Assembly: GCA_032161045.1 (NCBI GenBank) | Contig: JAVHTH010000017.1 | Direction: 5' to 3' (one strand) | Origin: Fervidibacter sinensis | GTDB lineage: Bacteria > Armatimonadota > Fervidibacteria > Fervidibacterales > Fervidibacteraceae | DNA: 64,000 nt | Shown here: piece by piece, positions 23,949 to 33,104 of the stretch | Layout of the letters: each line of letters opens with the position of its first letter | How positions within the stretch are numbered: position 1 is the first letter of the stretch | Position numbers and translations under genes: made by a program | Notes under the pieces: model-generated | The model's database searches: none | Told to the model about the DNA's origin: nothing | What the model saw: only the letters and a program-made list of their open reading frames with translations

Positions 23949-25338
23949 TTACCATTGCCTCAACAGTTCCAAGTAGGCGTATGTGGCGTTCGTTTTTGGA
24001 AAGTTCGCCCTCACCGATTCTTTGCCCCAAGCCTTGAACAGGCGAAGGCTTATGTTTGTCAATTCGTCCGGTTGGTAGTTCAAGCCCAGTTCAAGGATAT
24101 CCATAAGCCGCCTACCAAAACCCTTCAGACCGAAGTAGCCGAAACTTTCGTTGTTAAAGGCACCGCCGCCAGAATACCAAAAGTCAGATTTGCGTGAAAG
24201 CCAAAGACGGTGGAAGCCAAGTTTCAAGTTCAATCTATCGCTTGGACGAACCATCAAATGGGCAAATAGTTCGCGAGTGTTCATCATGTTGTAAACGGGC
24301 AGAGACGAATGAACCGTTGGGGAAGGAAGAGGCTGAAAGAAGGTTTTGTGGTATCTGTCGTGCGGGTTTCCGTCACCAGTGCTTAGGGAGGCGCCAAACC
24401 TCAACCAAACTTGACAAGGCTTTCCCCACTTTCGTCCCATTTCGCTTGCGACTGCAAGTGCCCTGTGCTTCAACTGTCCCCAATCTCCAAACTGAATTGC
24501 AGCCCAGCCCAAAAAGTCAATCTCTCCATCATTGTCAGGCACAGCCCTGAGAAGGTGAGTGCCGAGGGTAAGGATTGAGATAGGTTTGGTGTCATCTCGG
24601 CGAACATTAATTGGGCGATTGTCCAATTTGATGACCTTTGGTGGCTTGCGAGCATCCCGAAAATAGAGGGCGAATATGCGGAAATCGGTCTTTGGGTCAG
24701 GACTGTGCACCCAAGAGGCGTAACCGACGGTCACCTCGGTCAATTGGTCGTTGCTCCTGAGATCAAAAACACCTTTTGTCGGTCGGAATAAGGCTAAGGT
24801 GAAAAAGTCTTTATGACGCTCAAGGGAAAACACGAACCCATCAAAACTGCGACCAATGTGAAAATCAAAAGTTCCCAACAGCCTGCCTTGAACTCGGTTA
24901 AATCTAAGCCACCTCACCGTTGGGTTGCTGGGCTCTCGCTCCGCACCTTCGGCGAATTCAAATCGTCCCAACTTCAAAAGCGAATTCCCGCCTTTGTTGC
25001 GAAATTGCCAAAACAGTTGCTTGACAAACAAACTACCATCGCGACGCCCGTTTGTTTCCCAATAAGCAGCACCGTGAGTGGGGATAATTGCTTTCTGAGG
25101 CACACTGATTAGGGTAACTTGAGCAAGTTCTAATTTGCCTTCGCTCCACTCTCTCCGTTCGCTCACCCCTAACCTAAGGAACGACGACCAAAAGGTGTAT
25201 CGGTTATCCGCACTTGGGACTTCAAAAAAAATCCCACCTTTCAACCCTGAAACGGCTTGTGACCTCAAGTTTCAACCCCTGCCCCCAGCAGTTGAAGGAA
25301 AACACTCCACAAAGCACCAACGCCGTTGCCACCCTCAC
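23949..25338 (-). CDS. Alginate-export-type outer-membrane porin, frameshifted in a poly-T tract
   Basis: The main frame (25268 to 23949) encodes a beta-barrel of AlgE/alginate_export type, including RLGVSERREW, GLKLGFHRLWLSRKSDFWYSGG-like closing strands (key residues F-H-R-L-W-L, S-D-F-W-Y-S) and a final aromatic W. That frame lacks a signal peptide. An overlapping frame starts at GTG 25338 behind GGAGGA, encodes the signal peptide MRVATALVLCGVFSFNCWGQ, continues FRVERWDFF and hits TGA. The two frames meet at a run of eight T (25224-25231); removing one T gives RVERWDFFEVPSADNRY in one frame. So the gene is intact apart from one homopolymer base: phase variation, real mutation or sequencing error. 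Confidence 0.72.
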
Positions 25339-25489
25339 AGCAATCTCCTCCCTTTATTGACGAAATTAAAAACGCCCTTTCAATTTTAGTGGCGGAGAGA
25401 GGACAAGGTGAGAGTCCAAAACGGGGTGAGTTTTTCTGGGGAAAGCAAGCAGAGGGCAAACCGCCAAAGTTCTGGTTTGAGACTCAGAC

Positions 25490-26836
25490 TTAAAATTTAC
25501 CGACCAGTTCCCCTTCAAAGCCCCACAGGTAAGCCTTAGTCGTGCGGATGTGGACAAATTTCCCTCGCAACTCAGGCGGACCTTCAAACACGACGGTTTT
25601 ATTAGTTCGGGTTCGTCCTGAAAGTTTGTTTGGGTTCTTTTCGCTCGGTCCTTCAACGAGCACTTCAACAACTTGCCCAACCTCTCGCTCGTTCTTTCGC
25701 TGTTGAATTTCGTTTTGCAAAGCAATCAATTCACGAAGTCGCCGTTTCTTGACAGGCTCTGGAATTTGGTCGGGAAAAGTCGCCGCGAGAGTGTTAGGTC
25801 GTGGTGAGAAAGCGAACATGAAGGCTTGGTCAAATTGAACTTGCTCCATCAACTTGAGCGTGTTTCGGAACTGTTCTTCGGTCTCACCGGGAAACCCAAC
25901 GATTACATCTGTGGCAATGGCTATGTTGGGTATCCTCGTCCGCAATTTCTCAACGATGCTCAAATATCGCTCCACAGTGTAGCCACGCCACATCCGCCTC
26001 AGAACTTCGTTGTCGCCACTTTGGACGGGCAAGTGAATGTGCTCACAAACGCTCTCAAGGTTTGCCATCGCTTCAATCAAACGGTCGGTCATGTGGTTGG
26101 GATGGTTGGTTGTGAAGCGCACACGAACTTTTGCGGGTGCAGCAATTTCGTCAATCCATTCAAGCAACCATGCCAAGTCTATCTTTCCGTCCTCCGTCCC
26201 TCGTCCCTCGTCCCTCCTCAAGTCGTGCCCATAGGCGTTGACATTTTGACCAAGCAAGATGATTTCCTTGTAGCCCAAGTCAACCAATTGGCGCACTTGC
26301 TCCAGCACAACCTCTGGCGGGACGCTCTTTTCAGGACCTCTCGCAGTTGGGACGACGCAGAAAGTGCATTTTTTGTTACAGCCGTGAATGACCGTGATGT
26401 AAGCAAAAATGTCGCTGTTACGAACGACCAAATCGGGCGGGACAGGGTCATCGTAAAGGTCAAGGTATTCAGCGAACCTTCGCTGCTCTCGGACGATGCG
26501 AATTAAGTCGGGCAATCGGTGAACACTCCTCGGTCCAAGCAATAGGTCAACATAAGGTGCACGCGCCTTGATGATGTCACCCTCCCGCTGTGCCATGCAC
26601 CCAGTCACGCCGAGAATTAAATTCGGCTTTCGCTGCTTGAGTTTCGCGAATTCGCCCAAGTATGCAAACACTTTCTCGTCTGGTTTTTGTCGGACGGTGC
26701 AAGTGTTGATGAGGATGATGTCCGCTTCTTCAGGGCTTTTGGCTTTCTCGTAGCCCATTTTTGTCAATAGCCCTGCCATCACTTCGCTGTCAAGCACATT
26801 CATCTGGCAGCCGAAAGTCTCAATCCAGTATCTCAT
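25490..26836 (-). CDS. miaB: tRNA-2-methylthio-N6-dimethylallyladenosine synthase (448 aa)
   Basis: Radical-SAM methylthiotransferase acting on A37 of tRNA. Three cysteines for the auxiliary cluster are at 10, 46 and 80. The SAM cluster C-N-K-K-C-T-F-C is at 153-160. LPVQSGDNEVLRRMWRGYT and FPGETEEQFRNTL are family blocks, and a C-terminal TRAM domain ends FEGELVGKF. Residues 209-217 (DEGRGTEDG) are an insertion encoded by four tandem GGGACGR-type heptamers (26187-26214). A TATAAT on the minus strand at 26891-26896 may be the -10 box, but no good -35 is seen. Confidence 0.95.
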   Translation of the reverse strand: MRYWIETFGCQMNVLDSEVMAGLLTKMGYEKAKSPEEADIILINTCTVRQKPDEKVFAYLGEFAKLKQRKPNLILGVTGCMAQREGDIIKARAPYVDLLLGPRSVHRLPDLIRIVREQRRFAEYLDLYDDPVPPDLVVRNSDIFAYITVIHGCNKKCTFCVVPTARGPEKSVPPEVVLEQVRQLVDLGYKEIILLGQNVNAYGHDLRRDEGRGTEDGKIDLAWLLEWIDEIAAPAKVRVRFTTNHPNHMTDRLIEAMANLESVCEHIHLPVQSGDNEVLRRMWRGYTVERYLSIVEKLRTRIPNIAIATDVIVGFPGETEEQFRNTLKLMEQVQFDQAFMFAFSPRPNTLAATFPDQIPEPVKKRRLRELIALQNEIQQRKNEREVGQVVEVLVEGPSEKNPNKLSGRTRTNKTVVFEGPPELRGKFVHIRTTKAYLWGFEGELVGKF

Positions 26837-27020
26837 CTGGGAACACCCCTGCCGTTTGGAGCGAGAGCGAATTCATTTCTGTCGCTCTGAATTATAACTC
26901 ACCCGGTGCATGACCGAAATTTCAAATTTGCGGCTGAGCGGTTGATTTCAGTGCACTTGCTGCGAATTTGTGTCATCATCATTGTTTGAACGCCGCTACT
27001 ATGAAACGGGTGATGAAGCC

Positions 27021-27308
27021 ATGGCAGTGTTCGTCGGTTTAAGCACCGTAGACTTGACCATCCCTGACAGCCATTCTTTGAAGGAAAAAAGGCAGGTCAT
27101 CAGAAGCATCCTTGACAGGATTCGCAGCCGCTTTAATGTCTCGGCTTGCGAAGCCGACCATTTAGATAACTGGCAGCACGCAACTCTCGCTTTCGCTGTC
27201 GTTGCTAACGATAAAGAGTTCGTGCACGAGTGCCTAATGCACATTGCCGAATTGATAGAGGCGGATGGGCGCGTGATTGTAGAAGATGTCAGCGTTGAGG
27301 TGTGGTGA
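27021..27308 (+). CDS. DUF503 (YlxP-like) protein (95 aa)
   Basis: MAVFVGLSTVDLTIPDSHSL, then KEKRQVIRSILDRIRSRFN and VSACEADHLDNWQ, match DUF503 proteins, which usually sit between infB and rbfA and are thought to aid ribosome assembly. That context holds here, with rbfA next, although infB and nusA are absent upstream (miaB is divergent instead). ATG 27021 follows GGGTGATG. The longer frame from 26970 lacks a ribosome site. Confidence 0.86.
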   Translation: MAVFVGLSTVDLTIPDSHSLKEKRQVIRSILDRIRSRFNVSACEADHLDNWQHATLAFAVVANDKEFVHECLMHIAELIEADGRVIVEDVSVEVW

Positions 27309-27406
27309 TCGTTGTCCCCTCAACGAAAGTCAAAGCGCGCTGTCCGTCTCAAAGCAGTGCAGTCTTTTAAAGGCACTTTGTCAATGCAGGAAGGAAGGTG
27401 CTCAAA

Positions 27407-27829
27407 ATGACGAGTTACCGTCGGATTGAGAGAGCCAACGAACTGTTGCGGGAAATCATCGGAGATTTCTTGGTGCACAGGTTGCGCGACCCTCGGTTGC
27501 AATTTGTGACGATCACCGAAGTTCAGTTATCGCCTGATTTCCAGCACGGCAAAGTCTTTTTCACCGTGCTTGGCGGAGAACAAAAGGAACAAGAAGCATT
27601 GGCTGCGCTGGAAAGCGCAGAACCACTCATCCGCGAGGAAATCAACCGCAATGTCCATTGGCGTTTTATCCCTCGCTTGACCTTCATTGTTGACAAGCGC
27701 ATAGAGAAAGCGATGAGCGTTTTGGCGCTCTTGGACCAAATCGCTCAAAGCCAGTCCACATCAGAAGGCGCTGCAGAAAAGGTTGATAAGCCGAGCAAGA
27801 AGAAAACTCGCCGCTCTTCAAAATCCTGA
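27407..27829 (+). CDS. rbfA: Ribosome-binding factor A (140 aa)
   Basis: A KH-like factor for 16S rRNA maturation. YRRIERANELLREIIGDFL is the N-terminal helix and DPRLQFVTITEVQLSPDFQHGKV (key: V-T-I-T-E-V-x-L-S-P-D) the conserved core; NVHWRFIPRLTF follows. A basic tail of about 25 residues (KKKTRRSSKS) extends beyond the core. ATG 27407 follows GGAAGGTG. It is in the order DUF503-rbfA-nrnA-like-truB, a classic bacterial arrangement. Confidence 0.93.
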   Translation: MTSYRRIERANELLREIIGDFLVHRLRDPRLQFVTITEVQLSPDFQHGKVFFTVLGGEQKEQEALAALESAEPLIREEINRNVHWRFIPRLTFIVDKRIEKAMSVLALLDQIAQSQSTSEGAAEKVDKPSKKKTRRSSKS

Positions 27830-27852
27830 CAGTGAAGGGAGTTGCCGGAAGC

Positions 27853-28818
27853 ATGAAGATACCGCAAAACTTGGTTCAACGATTGATGGACTCCGACAAA
27901 ATCGTTGTCGCATCTCATGTTGGTCCCGAAGGTGATGCTATAGGGAGCGCTTTGGCGTTGGCTATTGGGTTGGATAAGTTGGGCAAGAAGGCGGAGGTCG
28001 TATGCCACAGCGGTGTGCCCAAGCGATACAACTTTCTGCCGACAGCGGAAAAAATCAAGCAGTCACCTTCCTTCCAACCCAATTTGTTGGTCTTAGTGGA
28101 TTGTGCCGATTTGGATCGCGCTGATATTCCAGACAACCTTCGCAAGAACGCTCCTTCGGTCATCGCAATTGACCACCACCCTCAAAAGCCAAAGCGAGAC
28201 GATAACGATTGGCTCTTTTGGATAGAACCGAAGGCTGCAGCCACAGGCGAGATGGTTGCGGTTTTGCTCAAAACATTGAAAGTGCCGATGACGCCGGAAA
28301 TTGCAACTTGCTTGTATGCTGCCCTCATCTCCGACACAGGTGTCTTTCACTTTCGCAACACAACACCGAGAACTTTTCGGTTAGCAGCATCGTTGTTGAA
28401 ATATGGGGTTGACCCTCAGGAGTTGGCTTATCGGGTAATGGAAGTTCGTTCTTTTGCAGCCACTCAATTGCTGGCACGAACGCTGAGCAAAGCGAAATTT
28501 GAACCAGAATTTGGTTTGTGCTGGTCAGTCTTAACGCTGAAGGATTTCACACAAACAGGGACAACCGACGAAGACACGGAAAACTTCATCAATTTCCTGC
28601 GAGCGGTTGACGGCACGAAAGTGGCAGTTTTGTTTCGGGAAATTGAGCCGAACTTTGTCAAAGTCAGCCTGAGGTCAAAGGACGGATTTGATGTCGCCGC
28701 CGTTGCCCGCCAGTTCGGCGGCGGTGGGCATCCTGCGGCGGCTGGGTGCAAATTGCAACAACCTTTGCGCTCCGCTGTGACAGCGGTTTTAAAAACGCTT
28801 CGTCACATGCTTTCATGA
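27853..28818 (+). CDS. DHH/DHHA1 phosphoesterase, NrnA-like (321 aa)
   Basis: A nanoRNase / 3'-phosphoadenosine phosphatase family member. Motif I reads VASHVGPEGDAIGS (the usual P-D-G-D appears as P-E-G-D), then LVDCADLDR, the D-H-H-P motif and SDTGVFHF. The C-terminal DHHA1 substrate site is the glycine-rich GGGGHPAAAG. These metal-binding motifs are otherwise complete. It is located between rbfA and truB, as in Firmicutes and many others. ATG 27853 is favoured; GTG 27832 is the alternative. Confidence 0.92.
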   Translation: MKIPQNLVQRLMDSDKIVVASHVGPEGDAIGSALALAIGLDKLGKKAEVVCHSGVPKRYNFLPTAEKIKQSPSFQPNLLVLVDCADLDRADIPDNLRKNAPSVIAIDHHPQKPKRDDNDWLFWIEPKAAATGEMVAVLLKTLKVPMTPEIATCLYAALISDTGVFHFRNTTPRTFRLAASLLKYGVDPQELAYRVMEVRSFAATQLLARTLSKAKFEPEFGLCWSVLTLKDFTQTGTTDEDTENFINFLRAVDGTKVAVLFREIEPNFVKVSLRSKDGFDVAAVARQFGGGGHPAAAGCKLQQPLRSAVTAVLKTLRHMLS

Positions 28819-28865
28819 CCAAACCTTGTTCGTGAACTCAAGCGATGGAAGGTGAGAAAAAGCCT

Positions 28866-29807
28866 ATGCGAACTGAGAGCAAAGAGCCAGAAGGTGTTTT
28901 GTTGCTCCTGAAACCTTCAGGGATGACAGCGCACGATGTTGTGGAGTTTGTGAGAAGGAGACTGAGGATGAAGCGAGTTGGACATACAGGGACTTTGGAC
29001 CCTCTGGCTTCAGGACTGATGATTCTTTGTTTGGGGAGGGCAACAAGGCTGGCAGAGTTCCTTTCTGGACTTGACAAGGTTTATCGGTTTGAAATGGTGC
29101 TCGGTGTCACAACGAGAACTCAGGATGCTGAAGGCGAAATTTTAGAAGTTCGTTCAACCGAAGGGGTAACGGCGAAGCGGGTAGAGGAAGTGCTTGGTCA
29201 GTTTATCGGCGAAATTGAGCAAGTGCCGCCAATGCTTTCTGCTATTCACTACCAAGGCAAACGGCTATACGAATTAGCCCGAAAGGGTATAGAAGTTGAG
29301 CGACCGCCACGCAAAGTTCAAATTCACCGCCTAACTTTGCTGGAGTGGTGGGACAAACCTGTCAAGCGCGCGTTGATTGAAGTCCATTGCTCACGGGGAA
29401 CTTACATCCGCACTTTGGCGTCAGACATTGGCGAAGCATTGGGATGCGGTGCCTACCAACACTTTCTTGTGAGGACTCAAATTGGTCCGTTCAAAAGTGA
29501 GCAAGCGTTGACTTTGGAGGAATTCGCCGAAGCCGTCTTGCATGGAGAATGGGAGCGATACATACTTTCATTAGACCAATCTCTGCCGATGTTGCCCACT
29601 TTGGTGCTGACGAAATTGGAAGCCCAAAGGGTTTTGAATGGGATGGAGAGCGTCGTTGGGACGATTTGGGGTTACCCGAATTTGAAGGAGAACGAGTTAG
29701 TTCGCCTTTACGACCAAGACCAGCGTTTCTTGGGCGTAGGAATTGTTCGGCGTCAAGGGAATTTGTGGATTTGCCAACCACACAAAATCTTTCCACCAAC
29801 ATCGTGA
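28866..29807 (+). CDS. truB: tRNA pseudouridine-55 synthase (313 aa)
   Basis: The catalytic aspartate lies in GHTGTLDPLASG. Other blocks are LLLLKPSGMTAHDVV, then YRFEMVLGVTTRTQDAEG, QVPPMLSAIHYQGKRLYELAR and CSRGTYIRTLASDIG. The C-terminal PUA-like part ends in ICQPHKIF. Start 28866 is preferred because GGAAGGTGA lies upstream; ATG 28845 has no ribosome site. Last gene of the ribosome/tRNA maturation group. Confidence 0.95.
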   Translation: MRTESKEPEGVLLLLKPSGMTAHDVVEFVRRRLRMKRVGHTGTLDPLASGLMILCLGRATRLAEFLSGLDKVYRFEMVLGVTTRTQDAEGEILEVRSTEGVTAKRVEEVLGQFIGEIEQVPPMLSAIHYQGKRLYELARKGIEVERPPRKVQIHRLTLLEWWDKPVKRALIEVHCSRGTYIRTLASDIGEALGCGAYQHFLVRTQIGPFKSEQALTLEEFAEAVLHGEWERYILSLDQSLPMLPTLVLTKLEAQRVLNGMESVVGTIWGYPNLKENELVRLYDQDQRFLGVGIVRRQGNLWICQPHKIFPPTS

Positions 29808-29892
29808 TGAACTGATGTTAGGTGCGGCATAATAGACAAAGGTTCGCAAAAACTTGCACGCTGAACGCTTTCATCGTCGGAGGGATTTTACG

Positions 29893-31626
29893 ATGAGCCG
29901 GGACGATTTGGAAAGGGAACTGGAAAATTTGAGAAAGCGTATCGCTGAGTTAGAGGAGCAGCGGCGACAATTGGAGCGCCAATTGGCTGAAGCGAGAGAG
30001 AGTCAAGCAGCAACCGCTGTGGTGCCACCGACAACCGAAGAGGAGTTGACGCACACGCTCACCCGAATGTTTTCAAGGTTTGCGAGATTGCTACAGGCTG
30101 AAGTTTGCATCTTCTTCGTCCACCGAACCGATGAGGATGTCCTCATCCTCCATCCTCCAACCATCGGAATTGATATGGCAAGTTTGGGCGCAATAGGTGT
30201 TGTTCCCCGTGACGGCTTGGTTCACCATGTCTTCACACAAAGAGTTCCTGTGATCGTCAACGACACCCGTGAGAGTCGTTACCCTGATGTCCGAGTTATG
30301 AATGAGGCGGGAATTCGCAACGCAATAATGGTGCCCCTGATGTGGGACAAACGAGATGAGGAACAGAGAATTGTTGAGCGTAAGGCAATTGGTGTCCTTA
30401 TGGTCGCCAACAAACGCCGCCAGTTGCCCTTCTCGGAGGAAGACCGTCGCATCCTTGAAATCCTTGCCCGCCAATCCGCATCTGTAATTGCTGGCGCTCA
30501 GATTTACATTGAGTTGAGGGAGCGGACAGAGCAACTTGAACGAGCCTTTGAGAGCGTCTCCGCCGGCGTGATTTTGGTCAACAACAACGGCAAAATCAGT
30601 CTCGTCAACCATACTGCTCTCCAAGCCTTCTGTGGAGGCACTGATGGCAGCGTTATTGGGAAACCGTTCACCCAAATTGTCCAGCATGATAAAGTTCGCT
30701 CAATCTTGATGACCGCTCTCAATGAGAAGACGGAGTTGACGGACGAAGTGGAGATTTACGAACCGGAGGAACGCATTTATCGTGTGGAAACGAGCGTGGT
30801 AAGGGATGAGCATGGCAACCCCACAGGAATTATCGCCCTGTTCTCCGACATCACAGAGATAAGGCGTTTGGAGCGAATGAAGACAGAGTTTGTCTCCACA
30901 GTTTCTCACGAGTTGCGCACGCCGTTGACATCCATTAAAGGCTTCATCGCGACCTTGCTTGAAGACCGGGAAGGCTACTTTGATGCGGAAACCCGTTACG
31001 AGTTCTATCAAATCATTGACCAAGAAACGGACAGGCTCAGAAGGCTTATTGAAGACTTGCTCAACTTGTCAAGGATTGAGCGAGGTGTTGCGCTGCAACC
31101 CCACTGGCAAAAGGTTGATCTGGCGAAAGTGATTGACCGAGTGTTGACCATCCAACGCAGTTATACTGACAAACACCAACTCATCGCCGACATCCCAGAA
31201 CCTTTACCACCCATTGTCGCCGATGAAGACAAAATTGACGGCATCTTGACCAACTTGGTCAACAACGCAATTAAGTATTCACCTGACGGTGGCGAGATAC
31301 GCGTCCGAGCCGTCCGCGAGGACAACACAATCCTAATCAGTGTCCAAGACCAAGGGATCGGCATCCCCAAAGACAAACTCTCCAAGATCTTTGAAAAGTT
31401 TGAGCGGATTGACACGAAAGAAACGAGGGCTGCAGGCGGGACAGGCATTGGTTTGTATCTCGTCAAGCACCTCGTTGAATTGCACGAGGGGCAGATATGG
31501 GCAGAGAGCGAAGGACCCGGGAAAGGTTCAACTTTCTATGTCCGACTCCCCATCTATCCCAAACGGGCGAAAGATGAAGGTTACTATTTTGACGATGTGG
31601 AGCGAGAGTTACACCTTGAGCCGTAA
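29893..31626 (+). CDS. Soluble sensor histidine kinase, coiled-coil-GAF-PAS-HisKA-HATPase (577 aa)
   Basis: An N-terminal coiled coil (LENLRKRIAELEEQRRQLER) is followed by a GAF domain (about 60-205; VPLMWDKRD, GVLMVANKR), a PAS domain (about 215-325; AFESVSAGVILVNNNGKI), the H-box VSHELRTPLTSIKGF with its phospho-histidine, the N-box NLVNNAIKYS and G-boxes DQGIGIP and GGTGIGLYL. No membrane segment or signal peptide, so it senses a cytoplasmic cue. No response regulator is adjacent; the nearest is the HTH-REC protein about 11 kb away. ATG 29893 follows GGAGGG. Confidence 0.93.
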   Translation: MSRDDLERELENLRKRIAELEEQRRQLERQLAEARESQAATAVVPPTTEEELTHTLTRMFSRFARLLQAEVCIFFVHRTDEDVLILHPPTIGIDMASLGAIGVVPRDGLVHHVFTQRVPVIVNDTRESRYPDVRVMNEAGIRNAIMVPLMWDKRDEEQRIVERKAIGVLMVANKRRQLPFSEEDRRILEILARQSASVIAGAQIYIELRERTEQLERAFESVSAGVILVNNNGKISLVNHTALQAFCGGTDGSVIGKPFTQIVQHDKVRSILMTALNEKTELTDEVEIYEPEERIYRVETSVVRDEHGNPTGIIALFSDITEIRRLERMKTEFVSTVSHELRTPLTSIKGFIATLLEDREGYFDAETRYEFYQIIDQETDRLRRLIEDLLNLSRIERGVALQPHWQKVDLAKVIDRVLTIQRSYTDKHQLIADIPEPLPPIVADEDKIDGILTNLVNNAIKYSPDGGEIRVRAVREDNTILISVQDQGIGIPKDKLSKIFEKFERIDTKETRAAGGTGIGLYLVKHLVELHEGQIWAESEGPGKGSTFYVRLPIYPKRAKDEGYYFDDVERELHLEP

Positions 31627-31640
31627 GGGGGAAAGAACTT

Positions 31641-32114
31641 ATGCCCAATTCCTATCCGCCGAGACGGATCGCTTTGGGGAGCGACCATGCGGGTTTCGCT
31701 TTGAAAGAATGGTTGAAGGAACGGCTTGAAGAGGCTGGATATGAGTATCACGATTTCGGCACTTACAGCCCACAATCTTGCGATTATCCAGATTTTTCTG
31801 TGGCAGTTGCCCATGCCGTTGCTTCAGGTGAGTTTGACACAGGGATAGTGATATGTGGCACAGGGATCGGTAGTTCCATCGCCGCTAACAAAATCCCCGG
31901 AGTTCGTTGCGCCTTGTGCTGGAACGAATACACTGCGCGAATGGCTCGGACACACAACGATGCCAATGTCTTAGCCTTGGGCGCTCGCGTTATCGGGAAC
32001 GAACTGGCGTGGGAAATTGTCAAGGTTTGGTTGGAAACTCCTTTCAGCAACGAGGAACGACACAAGCGAAGGTTGGAGAAGATTTCGGCGTTGGAAAATT
32101 CCAAAACCGTTTAG
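31641..32114 (+). CDS. rpiB: Ribose-5-phosphate isomerase B (157 aa)
   Basis: GSDHAGFALKEWL opens the fold. The catalytic cysteine lies in VICGTGIGSSIAANKI, and the ARMARTHNDANVLALGARV block completes the RpiB/LacAB signature. It interconverts ribose-5-P and ribulose-5-P. It follows the histidine kinase by 14 bp and precedes the WecA-like gene by 14 bp, so the three are probably co-transcribed. Confidence 0.94.
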   Translation: MPNSYPPRRIALGSDHAGFALKEWLKERLEEAGYEYHDFGTYSPQSCDYPDFSVAVAHAVASGEFDTGIVICGTGIGSSIAANKIPGVRCALCWNEYTARMARTHNDANVLALGARVIGNELAWEIVKVWLETPFSNEERHKRRLEKISALENSKTV

Positions 32115-32128
32115 GAGGCTAAAACACC

Positions 32129-33079
32129 ATGTTGACCGCTATAGCGCTCGCTTTTCTAATTGCAACCGCCATCAGCATAGTTATGACCCCCTTGACTATC
32201 CAGTGGGCACAGCAATTGGGCATTATCGCCCGCCCCTCGTCACGAAAAATACATCGCGAACCTATCCCCTCTTGGGGCGGTATTGCTTTGACGACCGCAG
32301 TTTTGTTTGGGACGGCAGGTAGTTGGCTTTTCCTGAAGACTGTGCCGGACCACACTCTTGGGTTTCTGCTTGGCTTGATTGTCATTGTCGTTGTCGGAAC
32401 ACTTGACGACCGTTCTTCTCTTTCACCAAAAGCAAAGTTAGCGGGTCAGATTGTCGCAGCGACATTGCCAACCGCTTTCGGGCTTCGTATCGCTTTCATC
32501 AACAATCCCTTTAGAGAGGGATACATCTTTCTCGCGACTTGGCAGGAGTGGCTATTGACAATTTTTTGGATCGTTGCCCTCACCAATGCCCTCAACTTGA
32601 TTGACGGGCTGGACGGTTTGGCTGCTGGTGTGAGTTTCTTCGCTTCATTGACTCTGGCGTTTTTGGCTGCGGGGCAAAAATTGTTCCCAATTGCCGCTGC
32701 CTTCGCCGCAGTCGCTGGGGCGTGTATGGGTTTCCTGCCTTACAACTTCCACCCAGCAAGGGTCTTCATGGGCGACACAGGTGCAATGGCGCTTGGCTAT
32801 CTTTTCGCCACTTTGTCAATTATGGGGGCAGTTAAAAGCGTCGCTGCTTTGTCATTGTTCTTCATGACGGGCTTAGTTCTGGCTTACCCAATCATTGACA
32901 CCGCTTTCGCAATCGTCCGGCGGTGGTTGAAGGGAAGACCCATTTTCAGCGCCGACCGTGAACATTTGCACCACAAATTGCTTGACAGCGGCTTTGACCA
33001 AAGGCAAGCAGTTTTGGTGCTTTACGCTTTGACCCTCGTCTTCTGCTTGTTGGCGTTGCTGCTTGTTAAAGGGACATGA
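32129..33079 (+). CDS. WecA/MraY-type polyprenyl-phosphate sugar-1-phosphate transferase (316 aa)
   Basis: About ten membrane helices with the family's cytoplasmic motifs: RKIHREPIPSWGGIAL, GTLDDRSSLSPKAKL, the metal-binding stretch TNALNLIDGLDGLAAG, HPARVFMGDTGAMALGY and a late histidine loop DREHLHHKLL. The pattern fits WecA/TagO, which start glycan synthesis on undecaprenyl phosphate. It could initiate the surface polysaccharide made by the 54-63 kb locus; that link is inference. Confidence 0.92.
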   Translation: MLTAIALAFLIATAISIVMTPLTIQWAQQLGIIARPSSRKIHREPIPSWGGIALTTAVLFGTAGSWLFLKTVPDHTLGFLLGLIVIVVVGTLDDRSSLSPKAKLAGQIVAATLPTAFGLRIAFINNPFREGYIFLATWQEWLLTIFWIVALTNALNLIDGLDGLAAGVSFFASLTLAFLAAGQKLFPIAAAFAAVAGACMGFLPYNFHPARVFMGDTGAMALGYLFATLSIMGAVKSVAALSLFFMTGLVLAYPIIDTAFAIVRRWLKGRPIFSADREHLHHKLLDSGFDQRQAVLVLYALTLVFCLLALLLVKGT

Positions 33080-33104
33080 GTTCAGTCAGAACGCACAAGA
33101 TTGG

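Noticed and set aside
25826..26506. Open frame of 226 codons on the plus strand
   Set aside because: Antisense to miaB in the shadow frame; no independent support.
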